From the NCBI RefSeq assembly GCF_036323475.1, contig NZ_AP028934.1, positions 1,736,001-1,800,000 of the forward strand: a stretch of DNA of 64,000 nt, read 5' to 3'. Source of the stretch: Solobacterium moorei. GTDB lineage: Bacteria; Bacillota_I; Bacilli_A; Erysipelotrichales; Erysipelotrichaceae. Numbering within the stretch: position 1 is the stretch's first letter; every line of letters starts with the position of its first letter. A program made the translations under genes and the position numbers. The notes beneath the pieces were generated by a model. The model saw only the letters and a list, made by a program, of their open reading frames with translations. It had not been told where the DNA came from and did not search any database. Shown piece after piece: positions 43,359-52,338 of this stretch.

Positions 43359-44149
43359 GCATGCACCTCATCCTTTTGAATTACTTCTTTTGTCAAATTT
43401 CTATAGTCTTCAGCTACACCAGCTTTCATGTCGAATAGGGACTTCTTACTAAATTCTGCATCCTGCACTGGCTTCTGTTGGAATCGAATCTGTGTATCAA
43501 ATACATCTTTTCCAAATGCTGCTCTTAACTGTTTTGCTCCTTCTTTACAGTTATTGTTTCGTGTCATCATTGTAAGGACAATCTTGAAGTTTAAAGGCTT
43601 GCTAAATGGCAATGCATCTAATGCTTGCACGCATACACCACGTGTATTCATAACTCCCTTCAATGTCTTTTCACTAATATTTGTAGGACAGATGATTACA
43701 TCTGCCGCATAGATGGAGTTATAGGTCATCTTATTGATGGAAGGGTTATTGTCGATGATGATCTCATCATAGTCCAATCCCTTTAATGCATTTCCCAACA
43801 AGAAATCTGCACCACCTCTTCCCTGCATTTCATAGATGACAGTGAATAAGTCCATACTGGATGGGATCAAGTCAATGTTTTCGATCTTTGTATGCCAGAT
43901 ACAATCCTCTATCTTTTTGTTTCCTTTCAGATAGTCCACAATGGTTCCCTTTTCCGGGGGCGTTACGCCCCCAACATTTTCAGGTTGATCAAAATTGATG
44001 TGTGGCATTAAAGAAGAAGTAATATCCCCTTGTCCGTCTGCATCTACTACTAATGTTTTTCTACCTTCTTTTGCGTACCCTCTAGCTAGCATTTCAGCTG
44101 ACAGTGTTTTGGAACAACCACCTTTGATGTTTAGTATTGCTGTGATCAT
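43355..44149 (-). CDS. parA: ParA-family partition ATPase with inserted palindrome
   Basis: 264 residues. Deviant Walker A is KGGCSKTLSAEMLARG (Cys in place of the usual Val, Ser in place of Gly), then DADGQGDITSSLM and the DYDEIIIDNNPS Walker B. Between residues 58 and 68 the frame reads VGGVTPPEKGT, which is palindrome N (43956-43972) read in frame in the loop after the second motif. The ATPase core is otherwise normal. Confidence 0.88.
   Translation of the reverse strand: MITAILNIKGGCSKTLSAEMLARGYAKEGRKTLVVDADGQGDITSSLMPHINFDQPENVGGVTPPEKGTIVDYLKGNKKIEDCIWHTKIENIDLIPSSMDLFTVIYEMQGRGGADFLLGNALKGLDYDEIIIDNNPSINKMTYNSIYAADVIICPTNISEKTLKGVMNTRGVCVQALDALPFSKPLNFKIVLTMMTRNNNCKEGAKQLRAAFGKDVFDTQIRFQQKPVQDAEFSKKSLFDMKAGVAEDYRNLTKEVIQKDEVHA
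43956..43972. repeat. GC-rich palindrome copy N, inside parA
   Basis: GGGGGCG-TTA-CGCCCCC. One loop base differs from the main form. It encodes GGVTPP in parA. Confidence 0.9.
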
Positions 44150-44328
44150 ATTTCTTCCTTTCTGTTTTGTGTGTATTTCTGATAGACACTCAATCTTGTT
44201 TCCACTTTAAGTAAATCATCTATTATAGATTCCAATTCTGCCTTCCCATTTACAGAAACCGTAGATTTTGCCGCTTCATTCACTTTATAAATCACCTGCT
44301 GTAGTTCTATAACTATCTCTCTGTCCAT
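44146..44328 (-). CDS. 60-residue helical protein upstream of parA
   Basis: MDREIVIELQQVIYKVNE..., one long helical pair, end overlaps parA by four bases (ATGA). Could be a partition-operon regulator or dimerisation peptide; no family recognised. Confidence 0.55.
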   Translation of the reverse strand: MDREIVIELQQVIYKVNEAAKSTVSVNGKAELESIIDDLLKVETRLSVYQKYTQNRKEEI

Positions 44329-44342
44329 AGCAGTTTCCTTTC

Positions 44343-45380
44343 TTAAATTCCATACCGGTATTTCATCCGGAATTCCTCTATTTCTTTATCAAAATCTTCT
44401 ATGACGGTATCTATGTTTTCCTGTACCCGGATAACATTCATGAATATTGAGAAAGATAGTTTTATCTTCTTTCTGCCACCATCAATAGGATGATTTGAGA
44501 ATCCTTGTTTCATCTTATTTGCATACCGTTTTGCCAATGCCATGAAGTGGTCGTATATCTTCCCTTCTTGTAGGAAATAACCATCTCTCAGTGCAATCCA
44601 CTCCATCTGCAGTTCCTGTTCTATATGTTGTATGGCTGAATTTATCCTGGTTAGATTGATGTTTTGATATTTATTCAACCAATCATGACGTTTCAGCTTT
44701 GGAAGTAGGAATGTTTTGTTAAACTGAATCTTCAATTTAACAAATGCTGCAGCAATACACTGACGTATATGGCTTAGCAATCTATCAAAGCCTATTCTTT
44801 CTTTTCTGGTAGAACGCTTTCTAGCATAACCATCTGCCGTAAACATTCTGCTCTTTAGGCTGAAGTGTGATGTCCATGTCTTACGGAGATCACCTGCCTT
44901 TACAATTCTTCTAGCTTGAGGATCATCTGCTTTGCACAATCTGCCAGTTACTGTATTTTGAAATCTATCGGACTTCCAAAAATCTTCATAAACAATAGGT
45001 TCTTCACTGTAGTAACGTTCAGAAACAAGAATCTGTAAATAACGTCCCTTTCCTCTTGTTTCTAGCCAAGCTGCATAAGGCAAAAGTCTCTCAGAACCAA
45101 ATAATTCAGACATGAGAATGCGGACACACTGCTCAACATCCACCAAGGATGCTGGTAATAATACTTCTAAAGATTTTGCTTGAATATTGATTGTCTGGGT
45201 TCGCTTGCCTGCTCTACTGAGTTCAAACTCTTCTAACTGACGGAAGAATTCCTTATAACCCAAAGATGAAACAGTAGCATCAACCACCAACTCTCCAGGA
45301 ATAGCACGCAACCACTCGCTGATACTAAGAACAGACTGAAGATCATCATAAATATTTGTCTTATTGAAAAATGTTTCCAT
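44343..45380 (-). CDS. Putative replication protein
   Basis: 345 residues from the ATG at 45380 (METFFNKTNIYDDLQ), with AGGAG six bases ahead. Basic, with GKGRYLQILVSERYYSE near residue 114, a motif-like stretch with a conserved pair of Tyr that recalls rolling-circle initiators or relaxases, and a long helical C-terminus. I do not recognise the family. Position between parA and a set of iteron-like repeats is what suggests replication. Confidence 0.5.
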   Translation of the reverse strand: METFFNKTNIYDDLQSVLSISEWLRAIPGELVVDATVSSLGYKEFFRQLEEFELSRAGKRTQTINIQAKSLEVLLPASLVDVEQCVRILMSELFGSERLLPYAAWLETRGKGRYLQILVSERYYSEEPIVYEDFWKSDRFQNTVTGRLCKADDPQARRIVKAGDLRKTWTSHFSLKSRMFTADGYARKRSTRKERIGFDRLLSHIRQCIAAAFVKLKIQFNKTFLLPKLKRHDWLNKYQNINLTRINSAIQHIEQELQMEWIALRDGYFLQEGKIYDHFMALAKRYANKMKQGFSNHPIDGGRKKIKLSFSIFMNVIRVQENIDTVIEDFDKEIEEFRMKYRYGI

Positions 45381-45468
45381 AAAGCTCCTATATTCCATTA
45401 ACTACACATCATAGGTTTCCTATGTTGTTTTTTTATTTATCAAATTGTTAAAAATCTAAATATATTCG

Positions 45469-45759
45469 TTAAATTTCATTCTGATTTTTAAGTGTTTGTA
45501 CCATCTTTCTGATGAAGTTATCCGGGGTTGATCCAACTGCTTCAGCGTATTTGCAAATGAATCTGAGCGTGATGGCTACACCTTCTCCCTTTAGTTGATA
45601 TGCAATCGTTTTACGTGTTAATCCTGTTCTTTTTTCCAATTCAGTTATTGTCAGCCTTGTACGCTCAATGCCTTTGGGAACATTTCGTTGCCGATAATCT
45701 TCTAATAAATACCGCTGTACGGCGGCATCTATCTCCGTTCCACTCTTTCTACCTTTCAT
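45469..45759 (-). CDS. Helix-turn-helix regulator near the iterons
   Basis: 96 residues. An XRE-like segment LTITELEKRTGLTRKTIAYQL (residues 31-51) is followed by ICKYAEAVGSTPDNFIRKMV. Likely a copy-number or start regulator for the replication gene just downstream. AAGGAGATAG precedes the ATG. Confidence 0.7.
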   Translation of the reverse strand: MKGRKSGTEIDAAVQRYLLEDYRQRNVPKGIERTRLTITELEKRTGLTRKTIAYQLKGEGVAITLRFICKYAEAVGSTPDNFIRKMVQTLKNQNEI

Positions 45760-45855
45760 CTTTCTATCTCCTTAAATCACTTTTAAACGTTGTCTGATTG
45801 ATAAATTCAGTCGTTTAATGTACTATTTATATGTGCAAAGAGGTATCAGGTCGCG

Positions 45856-45963
45856 CTGAGGGTATCTCACTGAGGGTATCTCACTGAGGGTATCTCACTG
45901 AGGGTATCTCACTGAGGGTATCTAAGTATCTCTGAGTATATCTGAGTATCTGAGTATCTGAGT
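45856..45963. repeat. Iteron-like tandem repeats
   Basis: Five head-to-tail copies of the 14-base unit CTGAGGGTATCTCA (45856-45925, the last with AA at the end), then four shorter CTGAGTAT-type units to 45963. Beside the putative replication gene and its regulator this may be an origin or a ParB-type centromere. Confidence 0.85.
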
Positions 45964-46062
45964 CCTCTACATATGCACTATATTGAAGGCTATTAAACCT
46001 TCTCCCTTGATCACAGAACACTCTAGCTTGGTAGGCGATGGGTAAATGTTCATGTGATTTTT

Positions 46063-46626
46063 TTATTCTCTTTTGTTTTCTTTAATGATTCGATAGATCG
46101 TTGCTAAATGTACTTTAAATCGTTCTGCAAGATCTTTACTGCTATATCCTTGCTTATTCAATGCTAAGATAGATTCTTTATCATCTTGCGTTAATCGCTT
46201 AAATGTAGAGCGTTTTACAAGCCCTTCCAGATGTAGCATGATTACCGGAATACTATGATTTGTTATCCTTGCAATTTGTGCCGGCTTTTTCCCTTCTTGA
46301 TATAATTGACGGATATATTGATGTTCATCATCTTTGATCTTATGAACCTGCTTTCTTACATCCTTTAATACCTTTGCGATTGTCGGCTCTGTCCATCCGG
46401 TTTTTTCACGGATTTCTTTAACAGATAAGCCTTCTTCCCAAAGTGCATGGATTCTCTTATCATCTGCTTCCGTTAGTGATGTGCGTACATATTTCCCTGC
46501 AATCACATTTTTCACGGTTGATTCGGCTATATCCAAAACTCCAGCAATGACATTTGGATCAACGTTTTGTATATGCAACTCTTCTATTTTCTTAACGATC
46601 TTTTTACTGACTTTTTCCAATGCCAT
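46063..46626 (-). CDS. Protein of four helix-turn-helix repeats
   Basis: 187 residues from the ATG at 46626 (MALEKVSKKIVKK), with AAAGGAGGATAA ahead. Four successive units of about 40 residues each contain a helix-turn-helix: VDPNVIAGVLDIAESTVKNV, SVKEIREKTGWTEPTIAKVL, KPAQIARITNHSIPVIML and SSKDLAERFKVHLATIYRI. No catalytic domain of a recombinase is present. It may bind a repeated site such as the iterons 100-200 bases away. The family is not recognised. Confidence 0.7.
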   Translation of the reverse strand: MALEKVSKKIVKKIEELHIQNVDPNVIAGVLDIAESTVKNVIAGKYVRTSLTEADDKRIHALWEEGLSVKEIREKTGWTEPTIAKVLKDVRKQVHKIKDDEHQYIRQLYQEGKKPAQIARITNHSIPVIMLHLEGLVKRSTFKRLTQDDKESILALNKQGYSSKDLAERFKVHLATIYRIIKENKRE

Positions 46627-46742
46627 TAGCTTATCCTCCTTTCTCAAAATAAAAACAATGCGACCAAGAGTTATATTTCTCTTAATCACATTGTTTAATG
46701 TTTCTATGCGATTTGAGTTATACCACTCTTTTCGCATTTATC

Positions 46743-46874
46743 TTAGAATTTACGCTTCGAGACTGTAATTGGTAATACGAATGCTAATAAAGCTTGAATA
46801 ATAACAAGAATTGTAATTACACCAACATATCTACCATTATCCTTAATTAGCCGAAATACATTTTTCAATTTCAT
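46743..46874 (-). CDS. 43-residue membrane peptide
   Basis: Too short for a standard cutoff. ATG at 46874 follows AAGGGGGACATTTTT. The peptide begins MKLKNVFRLIKDNGRYVGV, then a hydrophobic stretch ending SKRKF. One membrane helix between basic ends, which fits a small toxin or a regulator of membrane complexes. Near the right border of the element, 340 bases from the phosphorylase gene. Confidence 0.5.
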   Translation of the reverse strand: MKLKNVFRLIKDNGRYVGVITILVIIQALLAFVLPITVSKRKF

Positions 46875-47090
46875 AAAAATGTCCCCCTTAAACACTATTC
46901 AAAATTGGTTATACCGATCAACCCTTCTTTATAAAAGATTTTAGTACCAAATTTTATATATATATCCCAATATTATTTTTGAAAATATTAAATTATTTAC
47001 TTGATATTTGAAAATATTTTCATTTTCACCGATATATTTTGAAGGATATTTGAAATTCTTAAGAATACTGCGACCATATAATTTATTGTA
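46875..47090. other. AT-rich region near the right end of the element
   Basis: About 215 bases with repeated TTGAAAATATT and GATATTTGAAA motifs and no gene. Likely close to the border between element and chromosome; no direct repeat with the left side could be recognised. Confidence 0.4.
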
Positions 47091-47135
47091 AAAAAAATGA
47101 CTATACCAATACTAGTATCAGTATTCTATAGTCAT
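47091..47135 (-). terminator. Terminator of the nucleoside phosphorylase gene
   Basis: ATGACTATA pairs with TATAGTCAT around an inner palindrome, then seven to eight T on the minus strand. Confidence 0.85.
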
Positions 47136-47152
47136 CTCTATCGAATCACAAT

Positions 47153-47914
47153 TTATTCTCGCAACAAGCTCTTTGCTAGTTTTACTGCAATATCGAAATA
47201 CAGGAATCTTGTATCTCTTTCGTTATCCCCAAGGATACGTGGTGCCCACTCTAACTTACTTAGATCATCTGCAGTATATAAGAATTGGTATAACTCATAT
47301 CCTCTAAAATCTGTGACTGCCTGCAATGCTGCACATTCCATTTCTACACAGATACAGCCTTCTTCAACGCGCTTGTTTTTCTGATTCACTGTCTCACGAT
47401 AGAAACAATCTGTTGTCCATGTTTTACCAAAGACGTATTCAGCACCTAGTTCATCGAATAGTTTGGCAATTACATTCGCATTCTTCACACTAATATAATC
47501 GCTTGCTGAAGCGTAGTGATAACTGACACCTTCATCACGATATGCGTGCGTTGGAATAATACAATCCCCTTCTGGAATTTGTACCAGTGCACCACATGAG
47601 CCAAAGATAATAAACTTCTTTACACCGAAGATAACTGAAATTTCTTCAATTAATCCACTGGCACCGACTGCACCCACCTCATTTTGATAGATACCGATAG
47701 ATGTATCTTTATAACGATATACCGCATGTTTCCCACTGGCAGATCCTGGCATCTTTTCCATAGGTAGTTCTGTTAAATCTCCAGAAGAGATGAGTTCGTT
47801 CATCACCTTGTGAGAGAAGATACCGATACATACATCTAAAGTTACTGAATTTCGTGGATATAGTCTTTCTGGCGAAATAAATACATCACTGTTATCAAAT
47901 GAATCTGTAATCAT
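47153..47914 (-). CDS. Nucleoside phosphorylase (PNP/UDP family)
   Basis: Start at the ATG at 47914 (MITDSFDNSDVFISP), with AAAGAGG before it; the frame continues upstream into xerC. 253 residues. The family patterns are GSCGALV (FGSCGALVQIPEGD) near residue 100 and the C-terminal VEMECAALQAV segment, with the nucleoside-binding Glu-Met-Glu. Acts on purine or uridine nucleosides; the exact substrate cannot be told. First chromosomal gene to the right of the element. Confidence 0.82.
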   Translation of the reverse strand: MITDSFDNSDVFISPERLYPRNSVTLDVCIGIFSHKVMNELISSGDLTELPMEKMPGSASGKHAVYRYKDTSIGIYQNEVGAVGASGLIEEISVIFGVKKFIIFGSCGALVQIPEGDCIIPTHAYRDEGVSYHYASASDYISVKNANVIAKLFDELGAEYVFGKTWTTDCFYRETVNQKNKRVEEGCICVEMECAALQAVTDFRGYELYQFLYTADDLSKLEWAPRILGDNERDTRFLYFDIAVKLAKSLLRE

Positions 47915-47927
47915 ATTTACCTCTTTC

Positions 47928-48851
47928 TTATTTCGCACTCTTGGAGTGTGGGTGTGCTTCATCCACGACTTTACGGAGTCGATCTTGTGTAACGTGGGTA
48001 TAGATTTGCGTCGTACCAAGATTTTCATGTCCCAGTAATTCTTGTACGATACGTAAATCCGCACCATTATCTAGCATATGTGTCGCAAAGCTATGACGTA
48101 TCATATGGGGATGGATATGAATTGGAAGATTTGCGTCTTCCCCTGCTTTTTCACAGATGAGCTGAATACTTCTAGCAGAAATAGGTCTACCATTTTGATT
48201 CACAAAGAGAATATCGTGTTCGTGAGTCTTCTCCATGAATGTCCCTCTTGCATTATTCATATAGTATTGGATGAGCTGTTTACATCTTGGATAGAATGGA
48301 ACCATTCTTTCTTTACTCTCTTTACCAAGTACTGTTAAGAAGCCTTCTACTAGATTGATGGATGATATTTTTAAACCCGCACATTCACTGACACGTAAAC
48401 CACATGCATACATGACTTCGATAATACAGCGATTGCGTATTTGTACAGGATTGTGTAAATCAAATTGATTTAACATCGTTTCCATTTGGTCAAATGTTAA
48501 AAATTCAGGCAGCTTACGACGAATAGAGCCACCCTTAAAGATACGTACTGGATTGGCTTTGATTCCCTCAAAGCGATTTAAGTAACGATAAAAGGATTTT
48601 AGAGAAGAGAGATTACGAGCGTAACTACTATTGGAAAGTGGCTTGCCACCAATCTCACCATCACGCAATTGCGTGATGTAATCACTGACATCTGTTTTTG
48701 TGACATGTTCAAAAGAATCGATGCGATGTTCGCGGAGATATTCTAGAAATCTCTCTACATCACGACGATATGCGTTTTCTGTATCTTTTGATCCCGTGCG
48801 AACACGTGCAATCTGTCGCAAGAACCGATCCAATGATTTCTCAAAGTTCAT
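47928..48851 (-). CDS. xerC: Tyrosine recombinase XerC
   Basis: Chromosome-dimer resolution at dif. 307 residues, full length. Catalytic residues can be placed: Arg in ACGLRVSE, Lys in [10 protein letters not shown], His-x-x-Arg in HMIRHSF, His in [10 protein letters not shown] and Tyr in TQIYTH. The SAM-like core-binding domain is at residues 10-90. It overlaps trmFO by 11 bases; the trmFO-xerC pair is a standard Bacillota arrangement, which marks it as the housekeeping gene and not the integrase of the element. Confidence 0.9.
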   Translation of the reverse strand: MNFEKSLDRFLRQIARVRTGSKDTENAYRRDVERFLEYLREHRIDSFEHVTKTDVSDYITQLRDGEIGGKPLSNSSYARNLSSLKSFYRYLNRFEGIKANPVRIFKGGSIRRKLPEFLTFDQMETMLNQFDLHNPVQIRNRCIIEVMYACGLRVSECAGLKISSINLVEGFLTVLGKESKERMVPFYPRCKQLIQYYMNNARGTFMEKTHEHDILFVNQNGRPISARSIQLICEKAGEDANLPIHIHPHMIRHSFATHMLDNGADLRIVQELLGHENLGTTQIYTHVTQDRLRKVVDEAHPHSKSAK

Positions 48852-50136
48852 CCTTTTCTTTTAACTCCTGAATGATTTTTAAAGCTTGTGGAGCGTAGGC
48901 GGCTTTACGGTCTTTCTTCTTCACTTCACCTTCTAAGTGCATAATACCAAAGTTTGCGTTCATTGGTTGGAAGTGATTTGGATCTGCATGCGTAATATAA
49001 TGTGCCATTGCGCCCATCATTGTATTTACACCAAGTACTACTGGCTCTTCACCCTTTAGTACATGGGCCATATTAATACCTGCTAGCATTCCTGATGCAG
49101 CGGATTCTACATATCCTTCTACACCTGTCATTTGTCCTGCAAAGAACAAGTCATCTCTATCTTTAAACTGATATGTTTCGCGTAGATAGATTGGTGAGCA
49201 AATATATGTATTTCGATGCATGACACCATAGCGAACGATTTCGGCATTCTCAAGTCCTGGTATCATCTGAATAATACGTTTCTGTTCTCCCCACTTGAGG
49301 TGTGTTTGAAAACCAACGATATTGTACAAGGATGCTTGTGCGTTATCTTGGCGTAACTGTACAACTGCATAAGGACGTTTCTTGCCTTCTTGTTCAAGTC
49401 CTACTGGTTTCATTGGACCAAAGAGTAAGGTATCTCTTCCACGTTTTGCCATGACTTCAAATGGCATACATCCTTCAAAGAATACTTCTTTTTCAAAGGC
49501 ATGTACTTCCGCTGTTTCTGCTTGGATTAGTTCCATGTAGAACGCATCAAACTCTTCGCGTGTCATAGGACAGTTAATATAATCTGCTTCACCCTTATCG
49601 TAACGCGACTTCTTATAGGCCTTGCTAAAATTAATGGATTCTGCAGTTACGATTGGTGCGGCCGCATCATAGAAATAACAATAGCGATCATCAATCAGAG
49701 TACCGATAGCCTTCATCATACCTTCAGAACTTAATGGCCCTGTCGCGATAATTGTTGGTCCCTCCGGAATCTTTGTTACTTCTTCTGCAATCACTTCAAT
49801 ATTGGGATGATTGCGTATCGTCTCTGTGACTGCCTTAGCAAACTTTTCACGGTCTACTGCTAAAGCACTGCCTGCCGGCACCTTGTTGTTATCAGCTATC
49901 TGCATGATCAATGAGCCAATCTGACGCATCTCCTCTTTCAAAACACCGACTGCATTTGTGAGTGCGTCAGAGCGTAATGAATTGGAACATACCAGCTCCG
50001 CAAAGTCATCACTATGATGCGCTGGCGAATGCTTCACTGGTTTCATCTCATAGAGACGAACATGAAATCCTCTTTTGGCTAATTGATATGCGGCTTCACA
50101 TCCTGCTAAGCCTGCACCGATTACTGATACATCCAT
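48841..50136 (-). CDS. trmFO: tRNA m5U54 methyltransferase, folate/FAD dependent
   Basis: Makes 5-methyluridine-54 in tRNA with methylene-tetrahydrofolate and FAD. 431 residues with the [20 protein letters not shown] motif at residues 7-23, CSNSLRSD near 50 and the late [16 protein letters not shown] segment. It starts three bases after topA with GAGGAA ahead, and is followed by xerC. Confidence 0.97.
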   Translation of the reverse strand: MDVSVIGAGLAGCEAAYQLAKRGFHVRLYEMKPVKHSPAHHSDDFAELVCSNSLRSDALTNAVGVLKEEMRQIGSLIMQIADNNKVPAGSALAVDREKFAKAVTETIRNHPNIEVIAEEVTKIPEGPTIIATGPLSSEGMMKAIGTLIDDRYCYFYDAAAPIVTAESINFSKAYKKSRYDKGEADYINCPMTREEFDAFYMELIQAETAEVHAFEKEVFFEGCMPFEVMAKRGRDTLLFGPMKPVGLEQEGKKRPYAVVQLRQDNAQASLYNIVGFQTHLKWGEQKRIIQMIPGLENAEIVRYGVMHRNTYICSPIYLRETYQFKDRDDLFFAGQMTGVEGYVESAASGMLAGINMAHVLKGEEPVVLGVNTMMGAMAHYITHADPNHFQPMNANFGIMHLEGEVKKKDRKAAYAPQALKIIQELKEKDEL

Positions 50137-50139
50137 TGG

Positions 50140-52281
50140 CTATTCCTCGTTTTTCTTTGTACGTTTTGTTGTTGTCTTTTTGGCAGTTGTTTTTTTAGTA
50201 GCTGCTTTCTTTGTTGTCTTCTTAGCCGATGTCTTCTTTGTTGCCTTTGTTGTCTTTGTTTCCTTTTCTGCCTTGGCCTTATCCTTCTTGGAGACAATAC
50301 GTTCTCCTTCTAGATTTTCCATGTAATGACACTTAGGGAAGTTTGAACAACCTAAGAAATATGTTCCATAACGACTCTTACGTTTTAATAGTTCACTGCC
50401 ACAATCAGGGCACATCTTACCTGTTGGTTCTGGCTTTTCTTTTTCTGGTTTATCAATTTGTCTTGTATATCGACACGTTGGGAAGTTTGAACAAGAGATA
50501 AACTTACCAAATCTACCTGTACGATAGACAAGTTCGCCACCACAATCAGGACAAATTTCACCAACCTTTTCCAACTCTTTCTTTTCCATGTTTTCGTATG
50601 CATGTTCTAGTAATGGTTGGAAACGGTTATAGAAGTCTTTTAATGTTGTGACTTCTTCTGCTGTACCATCTGCGATTTCATCTAACGTGGATTCCATCTT
50701 GGCAGTATAGCGAACATTGATAATATCTTGGAAGAATTCATCTAGCTTCTCCGTTGTTAGGATACCCTGTTCTGTTGGTTTGAATACTTTTGTACGACTG
50801 CTTTCAGAAGCCTTCTCTAATGTTACGTAGCCTCTTGCTTGAATTGTATCGATAATCATCGCATATGTAGAAGGTCTACCGATTCCATCTTCTTCAAGTG
50901 CCTTGATTAACTTGGCTTCTGTATATCTTGCTGGTGGTTCTGTGAAGTGTTGGTTCGCTTTGAGTTCCTTTGCGGCGATTTGTTCTTGTTCTTCAAAGGA
51001 TGGTAATACGACATCCTTACCAGATTCATATTCACCATATACCTTTAAGTAACCATCAAACTTCATCGTGCTTCCAGAAGCAGTAAAGTCATAGCCATTC
51101 TGACTGAGTGTTAATGTGAGTGAGTCGTACTTCGCTGCCGACATGAGTGATGATAAAGCACGCGCATAGATCAATGCATATAACTTATACTGTTCGCTTG
51201 TTAAGTGCGCCTTTAGCTTTTCTGGGGTATTGGCAAGACTTGTTGGACGAATTGCTTCGTGAGCGTCTTGAGAATTTGCATCATTACTTACATGGTATCT
51301 ACCCAGATACTGTTTCCCATATTCATTTTGAATGAGTTCTCTAGCACCATTTACATATACATCTGATAAACGTGTACTATCAGTACGCATGTAAGTAATC
51401 AAACCTTCTTGACCATTTCCTACGTCTACACCTTCATATAACCGTTGTGCGATTGACATCGTACGCTTTGCGGAGAAAGAAAGTTTCGTGGAAGCTTCTT
51501 GTTGTAAAGTACTTGTAATAAATGGTGGACGTGCTTCACGCTTACGTGTTGTAGACTTGATATTAGACACAACGAAATTACCCTGACATGCATCATATGC
51601 TTTCTGGGCTTCTTCTTGTGTTTTTAATTCTGCTTTTTTTCCATTGATCTTTGCAAGGCTTGCTGAGAAATCGATCTTATCCTTGTGAAACTTCGCATCT
51701 AATGTCCAGTATTCTTCTGGAATGAATGCTTGGATTTCTTTTTCGCGTTCAACAACTAACTTCAACGCTACTGATTGTACGCGACCAGCAGACTTGGAGC
51801 GAATCTTATTATGTAATAGCTTTGATAACTTAAAGCCGATAATACGGTCTAAGATACGTCTTGTTTCTTGGGAGTGTACAAGGTCCATATCAATTGCACG
51901 TGGAGATTGGAACGCTTCTTGTACTGCATTTTTTGTAATTTCATGGAACGTAACACGATCGATTGCTTCTTCAGCTAGTCCTAACTCTTGGGCTAGATGC
52001 CAACTAATAGCTTCCCCTTCACGGTCTGGGTCGGTTGCTAGATATACACGCTTTGCTTTGGCAGCTTCTGCGCGTAGTTCTTTTACTGTTTCTTTTTTAT
52101 CCTTTGATATCTCATAGGTTGGTGCAAAATCATTTTCAACATCAACACCAAGACCCTCTTTTCCTCTAGTCGCTAGATCTCGAATATGTCCCTTACTTGA
52201 AACAACAGTATAGTCTTTTCCTAAGTACTTTCCAATCGTCTTTGACTTTGATGGTGACTCCACAATCACTAAGTTTTTCAT
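50140..52281 (-). CDS. topA: DNA topoisomerase I
   Basis: Relaxes negative supercoils. The ATG at 52281 (MKNLVIVESPSKSKTIG) has AAGGAGG ahead; the upstream frame to 52314 is not needed. 713 residues: Toprim domain at the start, catalytic Tyr in LITYMRTDSTRL near residue 299, two C-terminal zinc ribbons (CPDCGGEL...CSNFPTC and CPDCGSEL...CSNFPKC), then a Lys/Thr/Ala-rich tail of about 50 residues. It heads a topA-trmFO-xerC unit. Confidence 0.97.
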   Translation of the reverse strand: MKNLVIVESPSKSKTIGKYLGKDYTVVSSKGHIRDLATRGKEGLGVDVENDFAPTYEISKDKKETVKELRAEAAKAKRVYLATDPDREGEAISWHLAQELGLAEEAIDRVTFHEITKNAVQEAFQSPRAIDMDLVHSQETRRILDRIIGFKLSKLLHNKIRSKSAGRVQSVALKLVVEREKEIQAFIPEEYWTLDAKFHKDKIDFSASLAKINGKKAELKTQEEAQKAYDACQGNFVVSNIKSTTRKREARPPFITSTLQQEASTKLSFSAKRTMSIAQRLYEGVDVGNGQEGLITYMRTDSTRLSDVYVNGARELIQNEYGKQYLGRYHVSNDANSQDAHEAIRPTSLANTPEKLKAHLTSEQYKLYALIYARALSSLMSAAKYDSLTLTLSQNGYDFTASGSTMKFDGYLKVYGEYESGKDVVLPSFEEQEQIAAKELKANQHFTEPPARYTEAKLIKALEEDGIGRPSTYAMIIDTIQARGYVTLEKASESSRTKVFKPTEQGILTTEKLDEFFQDIINVRYTAKMESTLDEIADGTAEEVTTLKDFYNRFQPLLEHAYENMEKKELEKVGEICPDCGGELVYRTGRFGKFISCSNFPTCRYTRQIDKPEKEKPEPTGKMCPDCGSELLKRKSRYGTYFLGCSNFPKCHYMENLEGERIVSKKDKAKAEKETKTTKATKKTSAKKTTKKAATKKTTAKKTTTKRTKKNEE

Positions 52282-52338
52282 GTTAGTTCCTCCTTGTGCA
52301 AAATTCTTTTCCAAGAATAGCCGAAAAATTCTGATTTT

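Noticed and set aside
45856-45963. Tandem repeats as a CRISPR array
   Set aside because: Units are 14 bases with no spacers between them and no cas genes nearby; iterons explain them better.
9758-46880. ATTTCATAAAAA at both ends of the element as attachment repeats
   Set aside because: An AT-rich match of about 12 bases is expected by chance, and the inner positions do not coincide with the likely borders.
47928-48851. Tyrosine recombinase near the right end as the integrase of the element
   Set aside because: It overlaps trmFO and follows topA-trmFO, the standard place of housekeeping xerC, and is separated from the element by the nucleoside phosphorylase gene.
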